Notes under the pieces: model-generated
What the model saw: only the letters and a program-made list of their open reading frames with translations
What the model was told of the DNA's origin: nothing
The model's database searches: none
Source of the DNA: Dactylonectria macrodidyma
Lineage: Eukaryota > Ascomycota > Sordariomycetes > Hypocreales > Nectriaceae
Length of the DNA: 64,000 nt
Direction: 5' to 3'
NCBI GenBank assembly: GCA_020744425.1
Contig: JAGMUV010000002.1
Coordinates: forward strand, 124,001-188,000
Position numbers and translations under genes: made by a program
Shown here: positions 1 to 10,815 of the stretch, piece by piece
How positions within the stretch are numbered: the first letter of the stretch is position 1
Layout: each line of letters begins with the position of its first letter

Positions 1-158
1 AGTCGCCACCATCTAGGACTTCTTTTAGAGTTTGTCATGACATCAGGGTCGTGAAGTCGAGGGGGAAACCTCAATCCTTCCAACATGGCCACCTAGCTCA
101 AGTCCCCTCGCCGATACCCTTGTGCATTTACGAGAGGGAGGAATGCCGGAATGATGAC

Positions 159-3100
159 CTAGGCAACTATCGTAGTGTTGAAGGTATGTGTGCCGGAGGG
201 GACAGTGTAGATTGCGTAGCCATTATCGGTACCAACAAACTTGGCACGGTGGGAGGCTTGTACAGCACCTTTGGCTGGTACACGCACCTCCGCCTTGGTG
301 TTGGCCGGAACCGTCACGGCCAGGGTGAAGGCGCCCCTGGCTGTCCTTTTCCACTTGCTGCGGGCCTCACCCCTCAGGGTCTGGTAGGTCCCCGCGGCGC
401 TCTCGATGTCGCCGACCGGCTTGGGCTGGTAGACGAGCCGGTCCTCCCACGCGGAGCTGAGGCTGCTCAGGGCGGTTGGGCGAATGCCCGCGACGCCGGC
501 GTGGAACCACTCGTCGATCTGGGCAAGGATCATGTGGTTCTTGGACGCGCTGCGGCTCCATTCCTCGCCGATGGTGGTAAAACCGCCCGGGTTAGCCTCG
601 GTCGGGGCCATGAAGTAGCCGTAGCTGGGCCTATCGTTCTGCTGCAGTGCTGCCCAGAGCACGTCGTCGCGGTCACCGGCCGACAGCGCTCGCACGATCG
701 GGCCCATGCCGATAGTGCCACCACTGAGGTGCGGCCCCCGCCCGTCGCTCGAAGGGTAGTCGTATGCGAGCTCGACCAGGCCATCGAGGACTTGCTTGCG
801 GCGCAGGTCAGGCACCAGCCCGGCATCCAGAGCCAAAGCCTGCGCGGCCTGGGTAGCGTTGCTGGTGCCGTTGTTGCCGGTGTTGGTGTAGAGGCCGCTG
901 GCGTCGCTGTAGAAGGCGTCGTTGAAGGCATCGCGGATCTCGCCGGCCAGTCTCGTGTAGCGGTCGGCGTCGGCTGTATGCCCGGTGATGTTGGACATGC
1001 GGGCCATGGCTCTGATGGTGAGATAATAGCCATAGGTGCCGGTGATGCGGCCCGAGGTCTGACTGTCGTCCTCGACCCAGTCGGCGAGGGCCGCGTTGAC
1101 GATGTGTCCTTGGACCTTCTCGCGCTGGATGTAGTCGACAAAAGCTGTCATACGGTCGTAGTAGGCCGCCATGACCGTCGTATCGCCGTACAAGTCGTGC
1201 AGCAGGGAGGGGACGAGCACGATGGCGTCGCCCCAGTTGATCTCGTCGCCGAAGCGGCCGCTGTATCCCCAATCGTAGACAGGCGTCTTGAGGGCGACGT
1301 TGCCGGCCATCGACGTGTCCGCGACGGACTGGCCCTCAGCCAAGTGCCGGATTGTGGTGCGCAGGAAGGCGGACAGGTGGAAGTTGCGGAAGATGGCGCC
1401 CATGGGCATGGTGTAGTCGGCCGGATACGAGAGCTTCTCGCGGCCCGGGCAGTCGGTGAAGACCGACATAATGTTGGCCGCGAATGAGTACCGCACCATC
1501 TTATGGATGCGGTTGAGGCGAGCGTCTGACGAGGTAAAGGTGCCGGCGACGGGGACGTCTGCTTGTAGGCGCAGCCCGGTGACCAGGTCCCGGCTGGGCC
1601 GGAAGCCGTCGGGCAGGCCGGTGACCTGGACCCACTGCATGCCGAAGTAGTTGAACTCGGGGCGCCAGGTTTCACCGCCAGCGCGGCCCGCGGTGGTGTA
1701 GGTGTTGAATATGTCGCTGCCACGAGACCCAGCACCCAGCGACGCTTGGTCAACGGTGCCGTTGGCTACGAGGGACTCGGCGGGTGCCACCTTGACGGTG
1801 ATGCCGGCAGGCAGCTCGGGGAGTTTGAGGAGGGGCCAGCCGGCAATGTTCTGGCCGAAGTCGAACACCCACGTGCCGAGAGCCGGGTTGGTGACCGACA
1901 CCGGGATGAAGCGCTCCCGGACCTTGACGGGCTCGGCGGCGCGGGCGACCAGCTTCGTGGCGAGGTTGGGCGGAGGCGCAAGGCCGGCTGCGACCCAGCC
2001 AAGATCCGACCCAAGATCGGCGTCAGGGCAGTCCCAGCCGGCTTGCTCACGGCGGGCGTCGTAGTCGGAACCGGAGTACCATCCGTTGGTGACCAGCGGG
2101 CCGAGTGCGGTGCGCCAGGAGCGGTCGGTGACGATGGCAGTTGCGCTGCCGTCGATGTAGATGATCTCGAGACGGCCGATCAGGCGGGGGGTGACGGCGG
2201 CGCCGGCTGACGCGTCGCTGGCGGCGATGTTGTTGCCCGAGCCGGTGACCTGGGCCCCGGCCGCGTGTGCCAGTCCGAGTCCAGGTGTGAAGGTGATGGT
2301 GGTGTTGGTGTTGTCGATAGCGGTGATTTTGCGCGATTCGAGCTTGTCGCCGCCTCCGCCGGTGTCGATGTTGACGGTGCCGCCCACGTGGTACCCGGTG
2401 ACAGCATTGAGCCGCACCGTCGTGCTGCCGGCCGGCGTGTCCATAGCGAGGGTACCGTTGCCCTTGAGCTGACTCTCCCACCACGAGTAGGGAGAGTTGC
2501 GGCCGACGGCGAGGTTCTTGACACTCCGGCGGACGTAGGCCGGGCCGTTGCCAAGGCTGACCCCGATGGCATTGGCGCCGGAGCGAAGGGCATTCTTGAC
2601 GTCGTACGTGCGGTATTCGCTGGAGAGCTGGTAGTTCGAGTAGCCCGGAGCAAGGACCTCATCGGTGATCTCCTCTCCGTTCACAGTGGCGTGGTGCATC
2701 CCGACTCCAGACAGGTAGAGGCGAGCATCGACGACCTCCTTGCCGCCGGGGATGTTGAATTGGCGGGCGAAGAGCGGCAATGGCTGGTTCTCCGTGCGGC
2801 CGGGATAGTCGATCCAACGCGCCTCGCCCCAGTCAGCCTGGTCAAGCAGGCCCATAGTCCATGTCGAAGACCTCGACCAGCCCGAGGGTTCGTTGCGGGC
2901 GTCCCAGACGCGCACTCGCCAGGCGATAGTGTCGCGCGAGCCAAGCTCGAGCCCGAAGCGCACCTGCTGCAAGTCGCTGTCCACCTTTCCGCTGTCCCAA
3001 ACCAGCCTGCCGGACCGCAGGTCGGCGACGGTGGCAGCGGCCTGGATTCTGTAGGCCGTCTGCCGATCGGCCGGGCACACGGGCTCGGCACAGTCTTGGG

Positions 3101-3275
3101 TCTGAATCATCTGCCAGGCAAGGACAGGCCGGGTGTTTCCGAGGCCTAGGGGGTTGTCGGTACGCCCATCGACGCTGAGCTGGACGGCCTTGACCGCGCC
3201 GTACGACGACGACGACGCGGCAGAGACGGGCGCCAGCAAGACCGCGGCGAAGATGAGGATCGGCGAATACCGCAT
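159..3275 (-). CDS. Secreted alpha-L-rhamnosidase, GH78
   Basis: Intronless 1038-residue protein starting at the ATG at 3275 with a hydrophobic signal peptide (MRYSPILIFAAVLLAPVSA). GH78 enzymes release terminal alpha-L-rhamnose from pectin (rhamnogalacturonan) and flavonoid glycosides by inversion. The order is that of the family: N-terminal beta domains, a central (alpha/alpha)6 catalytic domain with the TDCPGREK-type motif and a DWGYSGRFGDEINWGD segment, then IGEEWSRSASKNHMI and a C-terminal beta domain. The TDCPxRE motif carries the conserved acidic residue region of the family. Between about residues 275 and 350 sits a Gly/Thr-rich insertion of the kind I associate with actinobacterial GH78 proteins, which suggests but does not prove horizontal transfer. 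The gene is distinctly GC-rich, so long antisense reading frames arise that I regard as shadows. It lies tail-out at the window edge and the next gene (feruloyl esterase) is divergent across a 1.8 kb spacer. Confident in family; the substrate is inferred. Confidence 0.93.
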   Translation of the reverse strand: MRYSPILIFAAVLLAPVSAASSSSYGAVKAVQLSVDGRTDNPLGLGNTRPVLAWQMIQTQDCAEPVCPADRQTAYRIQAAATVADLRSGRLVWDSGKVDSDLQQVRFGLELGSRDTIAWRVRVWDARNEPSGWSRSSTWTMGLLDQADWGEARWIDYPGRTENQPLPLFARQFNIPGGKEVVDARLYLSGVGMHHATVNGEEITDEVLAPGYSNYQLSSEYRTYDVKNALRSGANAIGVSLGNGPAYVRRSVKNLAVGRNSPYSWWESQLKGNGTLAMDTPAGSTTVRLNAVTGYHVGGTVNIDTGGGGDKLESRKITAIDNTNTTITFTPGLGLAHAAGAQVTGSGNNIAASDASAGAAVTPRLIGRLEIIYIDGSATAIVTDRSWRTALGPLVTNGWYSGSDYDARREQAGWDCPDADLGSDLGWVAAGLAPPPNLATKLVARAAEPVKVRERFIPVSVTNPALGTWVFDFGQNIAGWPLLKLPELPAGITVKVAPAESLVANGTVDQASLGAGSRGSDIFNTYTTAGRAGGETWRPEFNYFGMQWVQVTGLPDGFRPSRDLVTGLRLQADVPVAGTFTSSDARLNRIHKMVRYSFAANIMSVFTDCPGREKLSYPADYTMPMGAIFRNFHLSAFLRTTIRHLAEGQSVADTSMAGNVALKTPVYDWGYSGRFGDEINWGDAIVLVPSLLHDLYGDTTVMAAYYDRMTAFVDYIQREKVQGHIVNAALADWVEDDSQTSGRITGTYGYYLTIRAMARMSNITGHTADADRYTRLAGEIRDAFNDAFYSDASGLYTNTGNNGTSNATQAAQALALDAGLVPDLRRKQVLDGLVELAYDYPSSDGRGPHLSGGTIGMGPIVRALSAGDRDDVLWAALQQNDRPSYGYFMAPTEANPGGFTTIGEEWSRSASKNHMILAQIDEWFHAGVAGIRPTALSSLSSAWEDRLVYQPKPVGDIESAAGTYQTLRGEARSKWKRTARGAFTLAVTVPANTKAEVRVPAKGAVQASHRAKFVGTDNGYAIYTVPSGTHTFNTTIVA

Positions 3276-5076
3276 CTTGGGGGGTTTCTTCTGTAGCTTT
3301 AGCCAGAACGTGGCAAGGGCCCGATTCCTGTGGGGTGGTGATTCGGATCAGCTTTGGAGCGGGCTTGAAGGTTCCCTTTTAATCAAGGACCAGCAAGCAG
3401 CAGTGCGCATGATGGCGACGTGCGCATGGCCGATCTTGCCCCTAACGTACCAAAGCAGCTCACGGAGCAATAGTGCCGAGCGCGGGGAACCTCGATCGAC
3501 CCTTGTTACTCAGTCCGTGGTGTATGTAGTGTACGTAGCACATTGTCGTACTTGTAAAGGCGCGGGATAGCTAGCCTATTACTCTTGAGATGGGCATAGT
3601 TCAGCAGCTATCCAACCCCAAGCCTGTCCGCGGCCCCAGCTACGACAGGCTTCTTTCTTAACTCCGTTTGAGACCGAGACTTAGCACCTACGTAGTAATC
3701 ACAAAAACTTGCCCACAGTCGTGAAAGTCATGGAATAAAAGGGTCTCTAGTTTCAAGACAGGCATGTAAGTATGGTCTATATGTCAACATCCCTGGCAAG
3801 TGGACGTGGACATAAGAGCGCTCATGCAACCTGCTTATGCGCTAGCATCGGGATGCAATTGCTTTTTGCTTGGCTCTCACCCGATTCGTCGAAAGCATCA
3901 CAAAATGCGCCGAGATCAAGCCACTTCAGATTGGACCCGCCGATGAGTGTGGGGGGGAAGGCGGGACAGTCTGGACACCTCAGCACCCATCCTTGTGCAA
4001 TATGCAATAAAATTTATATATCTCGGGGCTGTTCCCCGACGGCTTGGCTGACCTTGTGCCGCTTGCTACTACGTATAAAACTACATATCCACAACAATCG
4101 CGCGTATGATTACTGTATTGAGTATTTAAACTTGACCGTTTCGCTCGTTCTTGCACCGAACCCCGGCCGTTTCTCACCCCGAGCTGCACTCGAACCCTAT
4201 CTATACTTGGAGGGCTTGGATGCCCTAAGCATATGGCGGCTAGCAACGCATCTAAGGCGACCTAATCTATTGAGATCTAGTGATCGCTGTTTAGAATAAG
4301 CTCTAAAAATGCAGAGGGGGGCTCGCGGGCTAATTCTTGACCAACCCCAAACACGTCTAGGCCCGATCGCGAATCCAAGTCAAATCGATCCTTGCCAAAA
4401 GTCATATACTTCGATCAGCAGGGCCTCCCGCTGATCTGCGGACCCCTGGCAGCCCGTGTGGTAGCCCTTTTAACAACCCTCCCTCCCCCCAGTAGTGGAT
4501 GTCCTCGAACGGCGTGGGCGATATGGAGATGGACGTCTGCGTAGTATGGTCTGCCTGGGGGTGTGTGGTACTTTTGGGCAAGCCCAGGTTCGGTTGAGGA
4601 TTTGGTCGTGTCCGCATCCACGGAGACATCGAACCGAACACGGAGATGCTGAAGAGGGTAAAGGGGGGCTGGTTGGTTGGCCTCTATGCAGGCTACTCAA
4701 AAATTCGGCCCGTAACCAAGTACAATATCTCTGTAGCAACGCAACGCACCTGCCGGATCTAGGCATAATGCCAGGACCACTCAACACAGGAAAGCAAACG
4801 GGCTGTCATCTCTTGCCGCAGAACTCTCATTGATGCCCCTTTTCTCTCGTCCCTGAGGTTTCAGTAAGATAACGGGGCTGTAATGACTCACGACGTCAAA
4901 CGCAGATGTATCGTTCGTGTTTTATATGTACGTTGTCCCTAATAAAGCTGAAAATCTCCCACAATCCAAGTCTTTTGCTGCGCACCTACGCCATCCAATA
5001 AAGAACTTTCCACACTGTCGACTTGACCTATTCCTTTCTTACAGACACTTTCTAGGCCTGATTGCTTACAGGCAAC
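3276..5076. other. 1.8 kb spacer between two divergent secreted hydrolase genes
   Basis: No convincing coding sequence; the ORFs here are short, overlap on both strands and show no family signature. The spacer must carry the promoters of both the rhamnosidase and the feruloyl esterase. A TATAAAA-like stretch at about 4075-4081 and a run of TA-rich sequence around 4010-4140 are visible, but no element can be assigned with confidence. Confidence 0.5.
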
Positions 5077-6675
5077 ATGGTTCGGCTTCATAACCTCCTC
5101 CTCGCTGGGCTGGCCCCTATCGCGTTTGCCACTGCCGACAACACCACCGCTTTCTTTAAGGAACGTTGCCGCAGTCTGCCCGCCTCTCTGAATATTCACA
5201 ATGCGAACTTGACTACGACCCAGTTTGTCGCGGCCGGCACGACGTTGAACTTCCCCAACGCCGACCCAAGCTGCGGTCGCGCCTCTCAGAGTGTCACCGT
5301 CGACCTCTGCCGTGTTATCACGCAAGTTGCCACTTCGGCTAGATCTGGCATCAAGATGGAAGCTTGGCTCCCAGTTGTTTGGTCCGGCAGGTTTCTGAGC
5401 ACTGGCAATGGCGGTCTCGGCGGCTGTATCCAGTTTGAAGATATCCAGTATGCAGCTTCACTGGGCTTTGCGGCTGTGGGCACAAACAACGGCCACGATG
5501 GTGCGACCGGACAGTCCTTTCTCGACAACCCCGACGTCATCGAGGACTATGCCTACCGTGCTTTGCATACGGGCGTAGTTATCGGCAAAGAGATTTCCGC
5601 GACTTTCTACGGAACACGCCACAACAAGAGCTACTACATGGGTTGCTCAACTGGCGGACGCCAGGGCTTTAAAGAGGCTCAGAGTTTCGCTGAAGACTTC
5701 GATGGGATTGTCGCAGGAGCTCCAGCTTTCTCTTTCAACAACCTCACATCTTGGAGCTCCTACTTCTACCCCCTAACCGGCCCGCCGACCGCCGACACCT
5801 TCGTTCCCTTTGATGTATGGCCCGCGATCGCACAGGACATCCTCCGCCAGTGTGACCACCTGGACGGCGCCGTCGACGGCCTCTTGGAGTCGCCTGACCT
5901 GTGCGACTACGACCCCTCGGGTCTCATCTGCGTAAAGGGCCAAAATAGTTCGACGTGTTTAACAGCGACGCAGGCCAACACGGTCCGCAGCATATACTCA
6001 CCCCTCCTGGACGCAGAAGGCAGTTTTGTATACCCCCGCATGCAGCCTGGTGGCGAGTCCACCGAAGCCGTCTTCTCCATGTTCAATGGGCAGGTCTTTG
6101 GTTCGTCTGACTGGTGGCGCTATGCCATCTTCAACGACTCCAACTGGGATCCCCTGACCCTCAGACGGGAGGATTTTGCCTTATCTTCCACTCTCAACCT
6201 TTTCAACATTGATACGTGGGAAGGTAATCTGTCTGCGTTCCGAGACAGGGGCGGCAAGTTGCTCCACTACCACGGCCAGGTGGACGGCATCATCACCAGC
6301 GAAAACTCCCCCAGGTACTACGAGCACGTGTCTCAGACCATGGGATTGGAGCCGGGGGAGCTCGACGAGTTCTACCGCTTCTTCCGTATCTCAGGAATGA
6401 GGCACTGCCATGGTGGACCTGGTGCCAACGTCATTGGTAACGGGGGCTTCTCCCCGGCGGCCAGTCTAGAACCGGAGGAGAACGTACTGATGGCCATTGT
6501 GCGCTGGGTTGAAGAGGGAATTGCTCCAGACGTGGTGGTCGGCACGGCTTGGGTGAACGAAACGCCGAGCGACGGGGTAGATTACAAGCGTCGACACTGC
6601 CGTTGGCCGTCTCGTAACGTGTACCACGGGCCTGGCAGCGTGAAGGATGTTGACAGCTGGGCATGCGTCCAGTGA
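5077..6675 (+). CDS. Secreted feruloyl esterase B / tannase family
   Basis: Single-exon gene of 532 residues from the ATG at 5077; a reading frame opens five codons earlier but only on a TTG. The N-terminus is a signal peptide (VRLHNLLLAGLAPIAFATA). Tannase-family esterases cleave ferulic or other hydroxycinnamic esters from plant cell-wall polysaccharides, or gallate esters from tannins. The nucleophile elbow GCSTGGRQG places the serine near residue 191, with Cys just before it; further on are YHGQVDGIITS (candidate catalytic Asp) and RHCHGGPG (candidate catalytic His followed by Cys), matching the CS-D-HC arrangement of this family. Several N-glycosylation sequons (NTT, NLT, NSS, NDS) fit secretion. 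Length and all catalytic elements look intact. It pairs functionally with the divergent GH78 gene in degrading decorated pectin or hemicellulose. Feruloyl esterase versus tannase cannot be decided from sequence alone. Confidence 0.93.
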   Translation: MVRLHNLLLAGLAPIAFATADNTTAFFKERCRSLPASLNIHNANLTTTQFVAAGTTLNFPNADPSCGRASQSVTVDLCRVITQVATSARSGIKMEAWLPVVWSGRFLSTGNGGLGGCIQFEDIQYAASLGFAAVGTNNGHDGATGQSFLDNPDVIEDYAYRALHTGVVIGKEISATFYGTRHNKSYYMGCSTGGRQGFKEAQSFAEDFDGIVAGAPAFSFNNLTSWSSYFYPLTGPPTADTFVPFDVWPAIAQDILRQCDHLDGAVDGLLESPDLCDYDPSGLICVKGQNSSTCLTATQANTVRSIYSPLLDAEGSFVYPRMQPGGESTEAVFSMFNGQVFGSSDWWRYAIFNDSNWDPLTLRREDFALSSTLNLFNIDTWEGNLSAFRDRGGKLLHYHGQVDGIITSENSPRYYEHVSQTMGLEPGELDEFYRFFRISGMRHCHGGPGANVIGNGGFSPAASLEPEENVLMAIVRWVEEGIAPDVVVGTAWVNETPSDGVDYKRRHCRWPSRNVYHGPGSVKDVDSWACVQ

Positions 6676-7098
6676 GAGGAATTCAGGGCGGCCTTTTCCT
6701 GTCATTAACGAGCGAGGTTCTGCCTCATACCCTTTCAGATAGAGTTGCTTCATCGCAGTTTTGACGACCGGTGAGTTGCCCCGCGATGAGACGCTACAAA
6801 ACCTGTTGACTAGATCATTTCCTCGGTAGTCATAGAAGTGCTTCCTCGTTCATCTTGGGCAGCTCTGAGCGTAGTAGGCATATGAAGAGGCTAGATTAAC
6901 AAGCTATCAGAGGGTATATAGGAATGGGAAATAGGAGAAAGAAATATATTGATTCTTCTGAACTATCTAGTGGGGTATGAGGTGAAGAAGACTAACTAGG
7001 CTGGAAGATAAGGAACGATGCGGTGGCTAGGTATGTCTGGTCTGCCCTAAAAAGAAAATCGGAGTTGACGAGTCTTCTGAACTGTGGCTGAATGCCTT
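6676..7098. other. Intergenic, convergent gene ends
   Basis: About 420 bp between the stop codons of the feruloyl esterase and the solute-binding-protein pseudogene. It contains 3' untranslated sequence for both; nothing else is recognisable. Confidence 0.5.
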
Positions 7099-8457
7099 TT
7101 ACAGGTCATCGATCAAAGGACTCCAGCCCTGTAGCATTCCAATCATGTTCTCAAAGAACAGCTTGAGTCTCTCAATCCGTACTCTGTCAGCCAGAAACCA
7201 ATCAAAGCCAACTGGGTTGGTGAAGGAGACGTCCATGATCTCAGGGTAACAAAGAGGTCCTGGTACATCTTTCCGGACACTACAAGATCCCGTAGGGCTT
7301 TGATACCCGTTGCTCGACATGAAGTTGTGCGGCGACTTGGGTGCCTTCCGGGTGTGGCGCTTCCTTTAGTATGGTACCACGCTGCGCCCAACTGACAAGG
7401 TTTCCTTCAGTGGGAATGGCGACATTCAGGGGCGCAAAGGGAACCAAGTCGACGCTGGAGGTGAATATAGCAGTCCAAATGCTCTTTGGGTTGGCAAGAA
7501 TTGCTATCGGAGTGGCGGTTCCGCGCACCCAGCGGGGACCTTGGGCCAAGAGGCTCTCAAACCTGCCAAGACCATACTTCTGCATGCTATTCAAGGCACT
7601 AGTATAAATTTGAACAAGTTAGCAAAGCATGGGGTTCTTACACTAAACCAAACGCGTATGGAACGGCATCATCGTCGTCAGGATAGGTCAGGACCAGTTT
7701 GTCCTTGAACTCAGGCTTCAGGAAATCGGTAAACTCCTTCGGTCCCTCCGCGAGCTTATTCGTGTTCCAAACAAAACGCCAAGAGAAGACCATCATGCCA
7801 TACCAAGCAGCCCGAGTATCACGAAAAGTTGGGTGGATCTTGTCGAAGTCAAATGGCTAATAGTGCAGCAGAGCCCTCCTCATTGTCTCATCGGGGAAAG
7901 TCGTGAAGAGTTTGCAAGATGGTTCTATCGACGTAGACGCCTCCTGTGGCCAGCTGGCGGTAGATGTGTCCGTCGTGGTACTTGGAGAGGTCACGGTGAT
8001 GTTAAGAGTCATACCAGGAAATCGAGTTTCGAACGCTTCCTTCAAGCCGTCCTGCTGGTTTTCTTTGTCGCCACCATGCCAGCAAGTCACGATACCGCTG
8101 TTGCATCGGATAGGAAGGGTGCATTGTGATGTGAATAGAAGCTCTTGATTTCTAGCTATTTGAAGGGCCTAAATCAGCCCTTATATACATAAAGCAAAAG
8201 ACGGTCTCGTGACCTAAGTCAGGGATCCGAGCCTTCAGGGACTCGAGCCTGTGGCCTGTTATGAGGGCAGAAAAAAGCAAACATGATCCTAGAGTCTGAT
8301 GATAGTTGTAACAACCGCCTTAGGCCAACGCAGCCTGGTAGATTTCATCAATCATGCGATTCTCTACCACCGGTTCTGCGGCAAAGCCCAATGCGGCGTC
8401 GCAGGCGGCGGAGCGGCCGACGATAAGTGCGACGGGAAAGAGAGCAGGTATAATCAT
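7099..8457 (-). pseudogene. Broken extracellular solute-binding protein gene (periplasmic-binding-protein type)
   Basis: Pieces in order on the minus strand: a start at 8457 with a short hydrophobic leader running to the EIYQAALA segment; a WHGGDKENQQDGL segment at about 8085; FVWNTNKLAEGPKEF near 7760; then KYGLGRFESLLAQGPRWVRG and a C-terminal FDWFLADRVRIERLKLFFE region ending at 7099. This is the fungal secreted family related to bacterial ABC-type (Fe3+-like) solute-binding proteins. The reading frame is destroyed: a stop follows the EIYQAALA segment at about 8325, about 210 bp of unrelated sequence follows, a TGA replaces a Trp-like codon after HDFPR, a TAG replaces a Lys-like codon after LLHY, and a frameshift lies near 7340. 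One intron at 7599-7641 keeps good GT-AG borders, so this was once a normal gene. It is convergent with the feruloyl esterase. The ligand is unknown. Confidence 0.8.
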
Positions 8458-10815
8458 GGTTAGAAATCAACACGGCGAGTGGTGCTAGCTAAGGAAACAG
8501 TGGCGTGGTGCCCCTTGATGATTAACTTGCTGGATGAGATCGAGCCTGGCTGCTCATGGCGTGGGCTTCGTGTTCGTTTTATAAAGCAACTGCTTAACCA
8601 TCAATGTCACGAGGAGTATTCAGCCGAACCTGTCCCCTGGTTGCTGATCCATGCGCTTGGTTGATATGGGCAACATTGGCAGGTCGCCAGTCCGGAAACA
8701 TGTTAGCTTGATGAATACGGCAGTTGAGCTTGGAGGGAAGAGGAGACGGACATGACATGGTGTGATGTACCAGACCAGCCGGACCACATCTAGTACCGTC
8801 GTAGCGATGTTCATCATCACTTTGGATTGGGTGCTTATTTCAACGTTCATGTGTGTACCACAAACTACATGACAGAGAACCGGCCACCCCCCGGTTTCGG
8901 AGCCAACACCCGCTCAAAGCAAATCCATGCCCGACGGCGCTGGCATTATGAAGACACCGAACAGGGCCTGTGTCAATGCCTTGGCGAGGAAGCATGATTT
9001 GAAACAGATTCACCTTGGGAAATGACGGCGCACGGGTGTCTAGGGGTAGTCGCTTAAAGTAGACCAAGTGTTCCAAATTGAGTCAGGAAAACGGAGAGAA
9101 TCGTTCTCAGGAGGCACACTCGACGATACGTGGGCGGTGAGCTACCGAAGCCCGGAGCTCACGATGGAAATACGAAGTACATTGCTGATCACAGCAGCCT
9201 CTGCGTGATTCTTTTCTTTTGACAGTAGGCTACGTTTATGGCAAGGTGTGATGAACCATTTACGCTGTGTTTCATCTTGTTGGCCCCTGGAACACAACAT
9301 AATCTGATCGGTTCTGCCTTCTCCAAATTAGGGCCGTTCTTGCCCGTGAAAAGTTTACTTACCTTGGAAAGGGGCAAGTGCCGGGATCAAATCGAACGGA
9401 CTGCCCTATCCGCCTACGGTGCATCACACTAGAGCTTAGCTTAACACACGGTTGGCTTGGGCCATATTGCACCGTGTGTGATATTGCCCTAACATAAAGG
9501 CAGGTTACCAATCTATCAGTCCAATCCTTTCGGTGGGGTACGAAAATGTATCAAGGCAGAGATCATGAATCGAGATACAACTTGTCCTGGTTTCGGAAAC
9601 ATTGACAATGTCGGCCATGGAATGAATACACCGGACAGCGTATGGATCAGACGATCGCGCTATCGCGACTCTCCTTTATCTCTAAGTTCCAACCCCACGT
9701 ACCAACGGCTACATTTAAGAACGAGCTGTGGAAAGAAATCAACACCAGAATCTGCAACGGTACTGGAGGCTATCCCATCCAAGGGCACGGTACAGCAGAA
9801 GATAGAGGGGCTTATGTCGGTGGTGCTGGATGCAGTTCAGTTCTGACGCCCAACCCAACCCATCACTATATGCAAAGTGATGATAGAACCTTAAACCTCA
9901 CGCACTTAGTCGTATATGTACGTGCTATCGCAGTCGAAGAACAACGACAAGAAGAGTTTAATTCGAGCGGTATACCGTAGCGCGCTTATTCGGCGTCCCA
10001 CATGTCGGTATGGACATCCGCTTCTGTACCACGATGGTAGGGGACGGGTCTTATTTTATACCTAGAACAATACAAGTCAATTCACCCACCTATTGCTTCG
10101 GTGACAGAATTGGCAAATGGTGTTAGATACACGGTGCGGTACGTACACCGTTTGCCACTTCTGGCTGGATCTCCTAGATATGGCAGGGTCTCTAGGACGC
10201 TTTGGTCAATTCCGCCAATGGGGACGCAGAGCTAGACCTATTACCTCCGCACCTAAGAAGGCAGGGATGCCTACTTGAGTTCTTAGTCCAGTTTCGGGGA
10301 GTTTCCCCGACGGCATCAACTATGAGCAGGGTCTCTTATAATAAAGTTAGTCTATAAAATCACAGCCACAGAGACCGGGGCAGGGATGGCAATAAGGACG
10401 GCACTTCGGATTGAACGGCACTTCGACCAAGATTACGATTCAATGCCCCTCGTGCACATTCTCCACAAGTGCGGTATGAATCATCCTCTCTGTTACTAAG
10501 CATCCCACCGGTAGACACCCAGGATAGAGATCCATTTATCAGCAGTCGTCCAACTTCCAATCTGAGTGGAGTGTCTGTCTCCCTGATTTGGATTCTGTGA
10601 CCTCGTTGCTAGCTATGACAGAAAGTCCGGCTAGCGTTCTCCTCAGTACTTACCTGACACTCGCTCTTGAAACTTAATTCCCTATATGCTATAAAGAGCC
10701 ATCGTCCTCGTGCTTGAGGCTGAGGCTCCGATATGCATAGATCCCACCTATCTCTTTCGCCGCGACCATCGCTTTTACACTGTTGGATTACAACTGTACC
10801 TATATTCTGCCCACC
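8458..10815. other. 2.4 kb gene-poor spacer
   Basis: Reading frames up to about 110 codons occur (for example 9642-9980 on the plus strand) but none has a recognisable domain, signal peptide or spliceable extension. I see no gene here. Confidence 0.5.

Noticed and set aside
51..3149. Long plus-strand reading frames (51-1487, 1746-2210, 2265-3149) antisense to the GH78 gene
   Set aside because: They mirror a GC-rich coding strand, have no domains or signal peptides and low-complexity Val/Gly/Arg composition.
4402..4833. Overlapping frames on both strands near 4.6 kb
   Set aside because: Low-complexity Pro/Ser/Arg content, no domain, located in a shared promoter region.
9565..9980. Overlapping 93- and 112-codon plus-strand frames
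   Set aside because: No domain, no splice logic, and both frames equally plausible, as expected by chance.
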